The notes under the pieces: model-generated
What the model was told of the DNA's origin: nothing
Databases searched by the model: none
Seen by the model: only the letters and a program-made list of their open reading frames with translations
Position numbers and translations under genes: made by a program
In this document: positions 1 to 8,774 of the stretch, piece by piece
Layout: every line of letters begins with the position of its first letter
Numbering within the stretch: position 1 is the first letter of the stretch
Assembly (NCBI GenBank): GCA_022824265.1
Contig: JAJEAG010000042.1
Coordinates: 1-64,000, forward strand
From: Candidatus Poribacteria bacterium
Lineage (GTDB): Bacteria; Poribacteria; WGA-4E; WGA-3G
DNA: 64,000 nucleotides
Direction of reading: 5' to 3'

Positions 1-99
1 CATGACCGAGATATAAACGCTGCTATAAATATTCATAAGGTTGGGGCATCAACCTTTTCAGGAGAAGACGTAACACCTGCTACGGCAGGCTGTCTTTGA
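1..99 (+). CDS. tnpB: IS200/IS605-family TnpB (OrfB), C-terminal end, truncated by window edge
   Basis: Reading from base 1 in frame gives 32 residues (HDRDINAAINIHK, then VGASTFSGEDV, then the C-terminus) and a TGA at 97-99. The 'RDxNAAxNI' motif is the C-terminal RuvC-III segment of TnpB/OrfB proteins, RNA-guided nucleases carried by IS200/IS605 elements. Only the last residues are inside the window, so whether the gene is intact cannot be judged. The hairpin that follows (111-132) is what is expected at the right end of such an element, which supports the call. Confidence 0.85.
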   Translation, partial: HDRDINAAINIHKVGASTFSGEDVTPATAGCL

Positions 100-141
100 T
101 GATAGAAGAATCCCATGCCTTTAGGCTTGGGAGTATGTCAA
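100..141 (+). mobile_element. IS605-type right end with hairpin; candidate 3' end of the TnpB guide (omega) RNA
   Basis: Directly after the tnpB stop lies an imperfect hairpin with arms tcccatgcc (111-119) and ggcttggga (124-132), one mismatch and a TTTA loop. It is followed by 'gtatgtcaag'. Subterminal right-end hairpins followed by a sequence of this type are common in IS200/IS605 elements. In described TnpB systems the guide RNA is transcribed from this end and its guide is the flanking DNA, here from about base 141 onward. The exact boundary is inferred, not seen. Confidence 0.6.
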
Positions 142-218
142 GTTATTCGGATAGGATATCAACGTGTTGGTTAAAATTCCCGTATCTACGAGGTTAATAG
201 GTTTGATATAAGAAATAA

Positions 219-246
219 CGCCAAATGCCTATTTGAACATTTGGCG
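219..246 (-). terminator. Hairpin downstream of leucyl aminopeptidase
   Basis: Perfect 9-bp inverted repeat cgccaaatg (219-227) / catttggcg (238-246), about 40 bases past the stop of the minus-strand aminopeptidase gene. No strong T-run follows, so it may be a weak or factor-assisted terminator. Confidence 0.5.
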
Positions 247-288
247 TATGCAATTGTATTGATCTTAGGAGTGAATAAAGAACAGATT

Positions 289-1776
289 CTACCAATCCTC
301 AACCAATTGGACTAACAACCGGACACCGTACCCAGATGCTCCTTCAGGAATATATGAAGATCCTTTCATTCCCCATGCTGTGCCTGCGATATCAAGGTGT
401 ACCCACGGGTATCCTTCTGCGAATTTCTTCAGAAACGCAGCTCCTGCAATCGTACCGGAAGTGCCGTCACCAATGTTCTGCACATCTGCAACTTTGCTTT
501 TGACACCTTCATCGTAATCATCCCAAAGCGGTAATTCCCAGACACGTTCATGTGTTTTCTCAGCAGCTTTCTTTATCTTTTCCATGAGAGCATCATCGGT
601 ACCCATTGCTCCTGCGGCGATATGTCCGAGGCACGTAATCACAGCACCCGTAAGTGTTGCTAAATCAACAACACCATTCGGATTATATTGCGCAGTCCAT
701 CCGAGTGCATCAGCTAAAATTAATCTTCCCTCGGCATCCGTATTCATAATCTCAATAGTTTTTCCGCCGTAGGAGGTCACAACATCTCCGGGCTTTATTG
801 CGGTTGAACCCGGCATATTTTCTGTTGTCGCAATTATTCCGATGACACGCACGTCCGGTTTGAGTTGTCCAATCACCTGCATTGCCCCTAATACAGCTGC
901 AGCACCTGACATGTCATGTTTCATCTCGTCCATACCTTTTCCAGATTTCAGTGAAATTCCACCGGTGTCAAAAGTAATGCCCTTTCCTACAAGTGCAACG
1001 GTCTCGTGTCCTTCACTTTCAGGCGTATATTCTAATATGATAAATCTCGGATCTTCTGCACTGCCTTGGGCAACCGCTAAGAGTGTACGGAAGCCTTTTT
1101 CTTCAAGTGTTGGTTTGTCAAAAACTGTGCAGTTAAGTCCTACTGCTTCTGCTACCTCTTCTGCTTTTTCCGCCAGTTGTGTCGGTGTTAGATGGTTTCC
1201 GGGTTGATTGCTGAGATCCCGAGCAAGGATGGTGCCGTTTGCAATGGTTTCTCCCCGTTCAACGATAGGTTCTATTTGCGACTTCTCTGCATCACTACCG
1301 ACCAAAAAAGTCATCGAGTCAAGTGATTTATTATCACCATCATCTTTATCGCTTTGTGTCTTGTGTTGTTTGAATTCATAGAGTGAGAGTAGACTGGCTT
1401 CAACAGCAGCCTGTGCCCAATCGTCTTGTGTTTCGGGTGGAATAGGAACCGTGACAGATTTAAGTCCCATATCGCGTAAATACCGAGCTGTGTGTCCAGC
1501 AATTTGACGAACCTTTTCCGCATTGAGTTCTGTGTATATGCCAAGACCAACTAATATAATACGAGGGGTTGTCATCGCACCGTTGGTATAGAGCACGCTT
1601 GTCGTCTTTGGTTTACCTTTGAAATCACCAAGGTTTAAAAATGCTTGAATACGTCCATCCAAAGATGCATCGGCAGCAAGGAATAGTTCATTATGGAAAT
1701 CGTCCTCAAGCATAGGGATAAGCACAGCATCAGTTTCTTTTTGCCGAAAGTCACCAGTTTCAACAGTTATTTTCAT
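289..1776 (-). CDS. pepA: Leucyl aminopeptidase (peptidase family M17)
   Basis: A 495-residue cytosolic M17 aminopeptidase that removes N-terminal residues, typically leucine, from peptides. The C-terminal catalytic domain is complete. VGKGITFDTGG supplies K265 and D270, MKHDMSG supplies D288, and the signature NTDAEGRL supplies D347, E349 and R351. ISLKSG carries the catalytic lysine K277. These numbers are a constant 5 below those of the E. coli enzyme, so no active-site residue is missing. The N-terminal domain is less conserved, as usual in the family. The ATG at 1776 has an AAGGA-type ribosome binding site. The cupin gene lies 114 bases upstream on the same strand and a hairpin follows the stop. 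Confidence 0.95.
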   Translation of the reverse strand: MKITVETGDFRQKETDAVLIPMLEDDFHNELFLAADASLDGRIQAFLNLGDFKGKPKTTSVLYTNGAMTTPRIILVGLGIYTELNAEKVRQIAGHTARYLRDMGLKSVTVPIPPETQDDWAQAAVEASLLSLYEFKQHKTQSDKDDGDNKSLDSMTFLVGSDAEKSQIEPIVERGETIANGTILARDLSNQPGNHLTPTQLAEKAEEVAEAVGLNCTVFDKPTLEEKGFRTLLAVAQGSAEDPRFIILEYTPESEGHETVALVGKGITFDTGGISLKSGKGMDEMKHDMSGAAAVLGAMQVIGQLKPDVRVIGIIATTENMPGSTAIKPGDVVTSYGGKTIEIMNTDAEGRLILADALGWTAQYNPNGVVDLATLTGAVITCLGHIAAGAMGTDDALMEKIKKAAEKTHERVWELPLWDDYDEGVKSKVADVQNIGDGTSGTIAGAAFLKKFAEGYPWVHLDIAGTAWGMKGSSYIPEGASGYGVRLLVQLVEDW

Positions 1777-1890
1777 ATAATTTCCTTTCTATTGAATTGA
1801 CAGTATAAATTTCTTTAGAATGTGAATTTTCGTAAACGTAATAAGAGATTAGGTCTTTTCTGATTGCTGATAACTGACATCAAAATGCTA

Positions 1891-2196
1891 TTATGATTTT
1901 CGCATGCCAGTCAATACAACGAGGGGGTCAGCACTTGTTACAGTTAATGAGTGATAGGTATTCGCGGGAACATCAATTCGGTCACCACGTTTAATAATGT
2001 CTGTGTCTTCATCAACTTTCACCTCCGCAGTGCCCGATAACACACATAGTACCTCGTCTTGCGTATGGATGTAATCAAGGTATTTGCCACCAGGACGTCC
2101 TGACCATTGGTATGCATCAAATCCCTCAGACTCTAACTGTTTCTTCAAATCATCAGTATCATCAGTTTTTTCTAACCAGTTTGTTTTCCATTCCAT
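1891..2196 (-). CDS. Small cupin-domain protein
   Basis: A 101-residue single-domain cupin. The barrel strands and the motifs GRPGGKYLDYIHTQDEVLCV and GDRIDVPANTYHS resemble the two cupin motifs, with H45-like, E48-like and C-terminal H residues positioned as possible metal ligands. It starts 12 bases after the formate dehydrogenase stop, so the two are probably cotranscribed. Small cupins of this kind are often metal- or small-molecule-binding proteins with no assigned reaction. I do not assign a substrate. Confidence 0.8.
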   Translation of the reverse strand: MEWKTNWLEKTDDTDDLKKQLESEGFDAYQWSGRPGGKYLDYIHTQDEVLCVLSGTAEVKVDEDTDIIKRGDRIDVPANTYHSLTVTSADPLVVLTGMRKS

Positions 2197-2208
2197 AAGT
2201 TATTCTCC

Positions 2209-4920
2209 TTAGAGTGGTTCCAATTTTACGGGACACACCTTCAACTCGGCTGTGTGTGTTACAGGATCGTATCCTGAACCAGTTAATAGATTTACGGGAA
2301 CATCCGCGAAACTAAAACTGGCAAAAACGGTGCCGCGTGGTGAGCGATTTGTGGATTTGACTTTGATATTGATACTTCCACGCGCACTGCTCATCTTACA
2401 CCATTCACCATCTGACAATTTCCATTTTTCAAGGTCTGCAGGATTTACTTCAAGTGATTCTTCAGGTAATAGATAATCAATACCTTGTGATCGTCCTGTT
2501 TGCGTGCGTGTATGATAAGATTGCAAACGTCTACCAGTTGTTAGCCACACAGGAAAATCGTCGCTGATTGTTTCTGCTGGGTCTCGATAATGAACATTAG
2601 AAAAAATACCCTTACCATTGACAAACGCCTCCTCGTGTAATCGAGGTGTCCCAGGGTGGTCTTTGTGTGGGACAGGCCATTGATTGTTTAATTCATCAGT
2701 GACACCATTCTCTATCCGTTCCCAATCTAATCCAGCATATATCGGTGAGAGTCTACAAAGTTCATTGAAAATTGGTTCTGGTGAATCGAATTCAAAACCT
2801 TTGATACCCATCCATTTGGCGATTTCAGAGATAATCCACCAATCAGGTTTGGCATTACCCGGAGGTTGAACGGCTGCACGCATACGTTGGACACGCCGTT
2901 CTGTATTTGCACAGACTCCATCCGTTTCACCCCAGGCTGACGCAGGTAATACAACATCAGCAAGTTCCGCAGTTTCAGTCAAAAAAATATCAATGACAAC
3001 GAGATGGTCTAAAGAACGGAGAGCATGTTCGCAATGCTCACGGTCTGGATCGGACAACAACGTATTTTCTCCATCAATAAGCATCGCATGAATGCTGTCA
3101 CCACAGAGTTCTAAAGCAGTGACTTTTGTGATGCCTTTCTCAAGATCAATTGTCCTGCCATATTCTGCTTTGAACTTTTCCTGATTTTTGGGATCGGTGA
3201 CAGATTGAAATCCCGGATAATTATTTGGTAAAGCACCGCTATCTCCCGCTCCTTGGATGTTGTTTTGTCCCCGCATCGGGTTAATACCGGTTCCCTCGCG
3301 CCCAATATTACCTGTCATTAGCGCAAGATTGCATAGACTTTGAACATTTTCCACACCGCAGATATGCTCTGTAATTCCAAGTGTGTAGTAGATAGCTGCT
3401 TTGTTCGACGTACCATACCACACCGCTGCAGTTTCAATGTCTTTTGCAGGGACACCTGTTATCGTCTCTGCCCATTCTGGTGTCCATTGACTGATATGTT
3501 CAAAAAAGTCGTCAAACCCAGTTGTGCGATTTTCAATGAACTCCTCATCAATCATACCTTCGCGAGCAATGACGTGTGCCATTCCAAGAAGTAGTGCAGT
3601 GTCAGATCCGACACGGAGTGGTAGATAGAGATGAGACATTTCTGCTAATCCGATTCGTCTCGGATCGGCAACAATAAGCTTGGCACCACGTGCGATTGCT
3701 TTTTTTAACCCAGTTGCTGCTACAGGATGGCACTCTGTCATGTTTGTGCCGATACAAAATATAACATCGGGTTTCTGCATATCAACGAGAGGGTTCGACA
3801 TTGCCCCACGTCCGATTGTCGCTGCCAGACCGGCAACGGTCGGTGCGTGTCAGGCACGGCTGCAATTGTCTATATAATTCGTGCCAAATCCCGCACGTAT
3901 AAACTTCTGCATTAGATATGCTGCTTCACTCGGTGCACGTCCAGATGCAATACCGTAGATACTATATCTACCATGCTCAGCGTGTACTTTTTTGAACCCA
4001 TCTGCAGCTTTGTGAAGGGCATCTTCCCATGTGGTTTCATGGAATTTACCGTCATCTCCACGAACCAGTGGTGTTTTCAATCTGTCAGGGTGTTGTACAA
4101 AGTCGTAAGCAAATTGTCCTTTTACACAGAGCGCGCCCTGATTAGCAGGTCCATCCATGGCTGGGTGGATACCGACTATTGTATTCTCATTCGTAAGCAC
4201 ATCAACAGAACAACCTACACCACAATATGGACAGATAGTGCGGGTTTTGTTCAGTGGGGTATCAGCGACCTCATCAACAGCGCGGAGTGCTTTCTTGTCG
4301 GCAAGGGCACCGGTAGGACAGGTCTGGATACATTGTCCACAAAAAGTACAAGCGGAATCTTTGAGGAGTCCATCAAATTCTGTCGTAATTTGTGTATGGA
4401 AGCCACGATTCATCACATTGATGGCATGGTCACCTTCCTGTTCGGCACAGACCCGTACGCACCGATAGCAGGAGATACAGAGTTCGTAATCCCTTAGTAT
4501 AAACGGATTATCATCTTCTTTGCTTATGCCAGATTTCGCGCCTGTAATTTCTGTTTCATGGATTTCATACTTGTTACAGAGATTTGCAAGTTCACCGGAG
4601 GCATAACCGCGTAACGGGTGGACATCTATCTCACGATTCTCACTTATCACCATTTCAAGTAATGTCTTCCGATAGGTCTCAATTTCATCGGTTGTTGTTT
4701 CAATGACCATCCCTGATGTGGCTTTCGTTGTACAAGATGCCACCGGATTACGTGCACCTTCTAACGCCACGATACACAGACGACACCCGCCAAATGGATC
4801 CAGTCGAGGGTCGTAACAGAGTGTTGGAATTTCTTTTTCATACCTTTGTGCTACTTCAAGCACAGTTTCACCCTCTGTAAAGGTGACTTCAATTCCATCA
4901 ATCTGCATTATATTGCTCAT
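2209..4920 (-). CDS. fdhA: Formate dehydrogenase alpha subunit, selenocysteine-containing (UGA at 3850-3852)
   Basis: One 903-residue gene that naive ORF calling splits at an in-frame TGA (3852-3850). The reading is NCSRA-U-HAPTVAG, which aligns with the active-site Cys/Sec motif of molybdopterin formate dehydrogenases, so TGA encodes Sec357. Domains in order: 2Fe-2S ferredoxin (C35, C46, C49, C63); two 4Fe-4S sites (C148, C151, C154, C158 and C191, C194, C197, C201); the 4Fe-4S of the molybdenum domain (C230, C233, C237, C265); the Mo-bisPGD catalytic domain; and a C-terminal molydopterin dinucleotide-binding domain. This multi-cluster N-terminus is typical of soluble NAD- or ferredoxin-linked enzymes that oxidise formate to CO2. 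No beta or gamma subunit lies nearby. The bmp gene is 52 bases upstream and the cupin 12 bases downstream. Confidence 0.93.
3807..3852 (-). promoter_or_regulatory. Bacterial SECIS element in fdhA
   Basis: Starting at the UGA, the sense strand folds into an apical stem GTTGCC/GGCAGC around a GGTCT loop (3821-3837). Lower stems CCGA/TCGG and CACG/CGTG extend to 3807 and 3849. The E. coli fdhF SECIS, as I remember it, has an AGGUCU apical loop on a GGUUGC stem at the same distance from UGA. The match in loop, stem and spacing makes recoding by SelB very likely. Confidence 0.9.
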
Positions 4921-4972
4921 GTCAAACTTCCATCTTTACAAAAATTACAGAAAACGCGTGTCGCGGACTAAG

Positions 4973-6010
4973 CTATTTCTCTTCGGTGAAATCAATTTGT
5001 GGCACTTCAAGTTCACCAGATAAGATTTTGGATTTTACCTCTTCAACTTTATCAAGCACTTCTTGAGGTATCTTATCTTTCAATTTTGGGTTGTAGACGA
5101 GAGTTATTGCTTGGTCCGTTAACATGTTGAAGGTGTAAATCTTTGGTTTGAATTTTCCATCCTTAACAAGTTTAGCGATCTTCACGAATGCCTTAGGTGT
5201 AATCACTGCATTTGCGAGAACAGTAGTTTCGGAAATCTCACTTTTGTCTTTATTTGCCCCAAATGTATATACCATATTTCCTTCAGCTTGAGCGTTTTCG
5301 GCAGCGTGAAAAGCACCAAGTCCTGCGGCATCGGCATTCGGAAAGATAAAATCTACACCTTCATTGATAAGTGCCAATGAAAGTTCTTTCCCTTTCACAG
5401 CATCTTCCCAATTGCCTACCCATACCTGTCTGACATCCACATCTGGATTAACACTTTTTGCCCCCTCTTCAAAGGCAATAAAAGTGCTTTTTACCGATGG
5501 TATCTCATCACCACCGAGAGCACCGAGTTTGTTCCCTTTTGTCATCATACCTGCTATGATTCCTAAAAGGTAAGCGGGTTGTTCTACGCGGAAGTTAGCC
5601 GGTGAGATGTTGTCAGCTCTGGTACCACCAGAAGATGTAATAAAAATAGTGTCTGGAAAATCAGATGCAACCGCTTTCGCAGGACCTTGGAATTCGTAGC
5701 CATGTCCAAAGATGAGATCAAACCCTTTTTCTGCGTAATAACGGAAGTGTTGTTCCTGTTCGGTAGAAGTTCTACTTTCAACATCCATTATTTTTGCGCC
5801 GAGTTCTTCTTCAATAGCAAGTAGTCCTTCATAAGCTAAGGCGTTCCAACCAGCATCAGTTTTTGATGCTGGCAGCAGCATTGCAACCTTAAATTCCTCT
5901 TTCGTGTTTGTATCTGCACAACCCGTTAATAGACACCCAATTGCAAAAAGACACATTAAACTTAGTACAACTGATATGTTAACCTTATTTGACCAACGAA
6001 CTTGTTTCAT
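4973..6010 (-). CDS. BMP-family (PnrA/Med-like) substrate-binding lipoprotein
   Basis: A 345-residue exported lipoprotein: basic N-terminus, hydrophobic segment, lipobox LLTGC with the lipidated cysteine at residue 31. The mature part is the basic membrane protein fold, with KVAMLLPASKTDAGWN at the start, IFGHGYEFQG, and ADAAGLGAFHAA in the second lobe. The family usually binds nucleosides or related compounds and feeds an ABC importer. No ABC permease or ATPase lies in this window, so either the transporter is elsewhere or the protein acts as a sensor. Its own promoter is at 6046-6075 and a strong Shine-Dalgarno (GGAGAAGG) precedes the ATG. Confidence 0.88.
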   Translation of the reverse strand: MKQVRWSNKVNISVVLSLMCLFAIGCLLTGCADTNTKEEFKVAMLLPASKTDAGWNALAYEGLLAIEEELGAKIMDVESRTSTEQEQHFRYYAEKGFDLIFGHGYEFQGPAKAVASDFPDTIFITSSGGTRADNISPANFRVEQPAYLLGIIAGMMTKGNKLGALGGDEIPSVKSTFIAFEEGAKSVNPDVDVRQVWVGNWEDAVKGKELSLALINEGVDFIFPNADAAGLGAFHAAENAQAEGNMVYTFGANKDKSEISETTVLANAVITPKAFVKIAKLVKDGKFKPKIYTFNMLTDQAITLVYNPKLKDKIPQEVLDKVEEVKSKILSGELEVPQIDFTEEK

Positions 6011-6045
6011 TATACCTTCTCCTCTCTATTATTGAAACTGTAACA

Positions 6046-6075
6046 ATTATAGCACATATTTCACAGAGTTGTAAA
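6046..6075 (-). promoter_or_regulatory. Sigma70-type promoter for the bmp lipoprotein gene
   Basis: On the minus strand TTTACA (6075-6070) and TATAAT (6051-6046) are separated by 18 bases, with an extended -10 TGC just upstream. It lies about 36 bases before the bmp ATG, so it would give a short leader containing the ribosome binding site. Confidence 0.7.
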
Positions 6076-6184
6076 TTATTTCGTTATGTATGGACATGTA
6101 AAGTTTTTCGCACTAAAAATATTACGGAATAATATACAAATATTAAAAAAATACAAAAAAATAACATAAAAGCATAATTTTAAC

Positions 6185-6214
6185 TTGACATTTACTATTT
6201 GCTTATGTTATAAT
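6185..6214 (+). promoter_or_regulatory. Consensus sigma70 promoter facing a gene-less region
   Basis: Perfect TTGACA (6185-6190) and perfect TATAAT (6209-6214), spacing 18, reading away from bmp. No recognisable gene follows on the plus strand for more than 7 kb except antisense to dctM. A 16-codon ORF (6244-6294) and a weak hairpin with a T-run (6339-6355) come right after it. Confidence 0.6.
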
Positions 6215-6952
6215 ATATGTCACATATCGTTTTCAGGTTGAAAATGAGACAATTGTGTTCAAAAATACGATACGCAATAAACCCGGAAGTATAATATAGG
6301 CAAAATCAACAATTATCTTGAAGCGCGTTGATTCCACCAAAACAGGTGTGTTTTTAAAATTGACACTTATATGTTGAATAAAACAGAACCAAAATGGAGC
6401 AAAAAAAAAAAAGCGAAAATCGCGTCACATTCCTTGTCCTGACTGGATTCATCACGTCACTGTGACGTAAAAAAAGTCACAATTTCAGGAGGTAATTCAG
6501 ACTCAAACCCGGTAGATGCGGTTTCCTAACCAATGCAGAATACCAAACGCGTATTCTGCAATAAGCATCAATTTTAGGAGGAGATACGTCTGTAGTCGCG
6601 CAATTCATTGCCAAATCCACGCCAAACGCGCCAAATCAACGGTATGAATGCCATTGGCATTCCCGTATGGCGTTTGTCGCCTCTTACATTCCGTAGGGGC
6701 GAGGTTTCCTCGTCCGTATTCTCACATACAGTCCGTAGATCGGAGCGAGCAAAGTAGCATCCGACATGGATACCAAAGCATCGGAGAGGCGACAGGTGTA
6801 TAGTAAGCGTTAATCCTGCTAATACAAGTTCCAGAGGGGCAATAGGTATATCAGTTACATTTACGGTACATACTAAATTGACGCTTATGGGCACGCTTGG
6901 AGAGCGCACCTACTGGAATATATGATGATGTGAATTAATATGCATTAACAGT
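6215..6952. other. Gene-poor intergenic region with hairpins and repeat fragments
   Basis: No convincing protein gene. Contents seen: a weak hairpin AAAACA-GGTG-TGTTTT with T-run (6339-6355); a CACGTCACTGTGACGT palindrome near 6450-6470; 'GGTTTCCTAACC' (6519-6531), also found at 45.6 and 48.8 kb; a perfect 10-bp inverted repeat tgcagaatac/gtattctgca (6534-6560); and a 24-bp block (6628-6651) identical in reverse to the inside of the 16.6-kb MITE. A hairpin with arms CGAGG/CCTCG lies near 6700. The 111-codon ORF at 6574-6909 (minus) overlaps these repeats and is probably spurious. Confidence 0.6.
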
Positions 6953-8236
6953 TCACAACAGTGGTTCTGATATTTTTCCAAGCGCGCGCGGAAGCCAAAG
7001 ACTTAAGTCAGGGATATAGGTTACAAGTATCAATGCTATCAACAACAAAGCAATAAATAACAGCACAGACTTGTATAGTAGTACCACTGATTTATCAAAC
7101 TTTAAACTTGAAATAAACAAGTTCATACCTACAGGGGGTGTGAGATATCCGATCTCAAGATTGGTTAGCACGATAATACCGAGATGCGTTTTGTCAATAC
7201 CAAGTTGATCAGCAATCGGAAGGAGTAAAGGCACAACAATGACGACTGCAGAAAAAATGTCCATCAAACACCCAATGATCAGTAGGAAAATATTGAGACC
7301 GATAAGTGTTATGATCTTGTTTTCTGTTATTGACTGAATCCAATCAAGAACAATAATAGGTACTTCAAGATTATTGAGATAGCCTGTTAATCCTAAAGCA
7401 ATGCCAAGAATGATAAGGATTGCACCTACAAGAAGCATGCTCTCTTTGACAAGACGCGGCAGTGTTTTTATGGAAATAGACCGGTGAATGCAGATTTCTA
7501 CGATACAGACATAGATTACTGTAAGTGCTGCGACTTCATCAAGACTAATCCCTTTGAAGATACCACCTAATACAAGAATGGGTAACAAGAGTTCCCATTT
7601 TGCTTCCCAAAATGTACGTGCAAAATCAGGAAAACTAAATGATGTCGTTTCCGCACGTTTGATGAGACTCCATCCACTACAATACGAACCAAGAATAACC
7701 AGAATAAGCACACCTGGAATAATCCCAGCAAAGAACATGGTGGCAATTGGCACAGAGGCAACAATAGCATAAAGGATTAGTGGAATGCTTGGAGGGAAGA
7801 GGAGTCCAATGCTGCCTGAGGCTGTTATCAAACCGAGGGAAAAATTTTCGTTATAAGTTTGCCGTAGGATAGGGTAGACCAAACCACCGAGTGCGATTAT
7901 GGTTACACCCGACGCACCGGTAAAAGTGGTGAAGAAAGCACATGTGGTGAGTACAACGACAGCAATACCACCCGGTAACCATCCAACACTTGCACGGGCG
8001 AACGCGACCAACCGTTTCGGTGCATTACCTTCTGCAATGATATATCCCGCCAGTGTAAAGAGCGGGATAATAGGAATTGTCGTGTTTTTAATTATGCTGT
8101 TAAAGTCTATTAGGATTGTTGTAAGTGGTAGACCTGCAGTAGCGTATCCAAGAATTGATGCTCCACCGAGTAAGACAAAGAGCGCGCCTCCTAATAGTGC
8201 AAACGCGACTAAGCCGATGCCGATTAACAATCCCAT
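6953..8236 (-). CDS. dctM: TRAP transporter large permease subunit
   Basis: A 427-residue, almost entirely hydrophobic protein with about 12 membrane segments, the usual size for DctM. Family features are visible: a glycine-rich hydrophobic N-terminus, 'GASGVTIIALGGLVYPIL' in the first half and 'NLEIGYLTPPVGMNLF' near the C-terminus, the typical TPPVG motif. It would form the channel of a sodium-coupled high-affinity importer for a carboxylate or similar solute. Its start overlaps the dctQ stop by one base (TAATG), so the two are translationally coupled. No DctP-type binding protein is next to it. Confidence 0.92.
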   Translation of the reverse strand: MGLLIGIGLVAFALLGGALFVLLGGASILGYATAGLPLTTILIDFNSIIKNTTIPIIPLFTLAGYIIAEGNAPKRLVAFARASVGWLPGGIAVVVLTTCAFFTTFTGASGVTIIALGGLVYPILRQTYNENFSLGLITASGSIGLLFPPSIPLILYAIVASVPIATMFFAGIIPGVLILVILGSYCSGWSLIKRAETTSFSFPDFARTFWEAKWELLLPILVLGGIFKGISLDEVAALTVIYVCIVEICIHRSISIKTLPRLVKESMLLVGAILIILGIALGLTGYLNNLEVPIIVLDWIQSITENKIITLIGLNIFLLIIGCLMDIFSAVVIVVPLLLPIADQLGIDKTHLGIIVLTNLEIGYLTPPVGMNLFISSLKFDKSVVLLYKSVLLFIALLLIALILVTYIPDLSLWLPRALGKISEPLL

Positions 8237-8763
8237 TAGTTCGCATCTCCTTCGGTTTTATCCGCGGCGTGTTCACTACCTGTTAAATTGATGCATATCT
8301 GAAGTATCAAGTGAATTCCGATGAGAACAAACCCTAACGGAATAATGGTCTTTGCCCACCATAGTGGTATATTTCCTATTAGTATAGCAGAACTCTGCTG
8401 TTCCTCTATCAGAAATACAAAACCGAAATAAGCTAAAATACTTACGACTACCAGACTCAACACATCAATAATATAGGCGGTGTAACGTGTAATGTTATCG
8501 GGTAAAATTCTGGTGAGTACATCAATACTGATGTGTCGCCTTTCAGAAGACGCAAGGGCAGCACCAAGAAAACACATCCAGAGTGTCAAGTTCTGAAGCA
8601 TCCTATGTTTCCACATGAAACTGGTTTTAAAGACATAACGCAAAACAATTTCAAGCACTGCAAGTCCAATCATCATCGCAACAATCAGACATAATAAACC
8701 AGTTTCAGTTTTGCCGAGGAACGTATTGATACGCTGCAAGCTGTTTCTGATAGAAGATGCCAT
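8236..8763 (-). CDS. dctQ: TRAP transporter small permease subunit
   Basis: A 175-residue membrane protein with four predicted transmembrane helices, the standard DctQ topology. The MWKHRMLQNLTLWMCFLGAA segment and the following SSERRHISIDVL stretch correspond to the conserved region after helix 2 (E/W...G, then R-H-I). It partners DctM, whose ATG overlaps this gene's stop codon. Eleven bases upstream is the end of a LarA-like gene on the same strand, so permeases and racemases probably share a transcript. Confidence 0.88.
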   Translation of the reverse strand: MASSIRNSLQRINTFLGKTETGLLCLIVAMMIGLAVLEIVLRYVFKTSFMWKHRMLQNLTLWMCFLGAALASSERRHISIDVLTRILPDNITRYTAYIIDVLSLVVVSILAYFGFVFLIEEQQSSAILIGNIPLWWAKTIIPLGFVLIGIHLILQICINLTGSEHAADKTEGDAN

Positions 8764-8774
8764 AGGATGTTCTG

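Noticed and set aside
3799-3852. fdhA as a pseudogene or as two separate genes broken by a stop
   Set aside because: The TGA is at the catalytic Sec position, reading frame and conservation continue without a shift, and a SECIS-type hairpin follows.
6574-6909. Minus-strand ORF of 111 codons
   Set aside because: It overlaps several hairpins and a repeat block, has an unusual composition and no recognisable domain.
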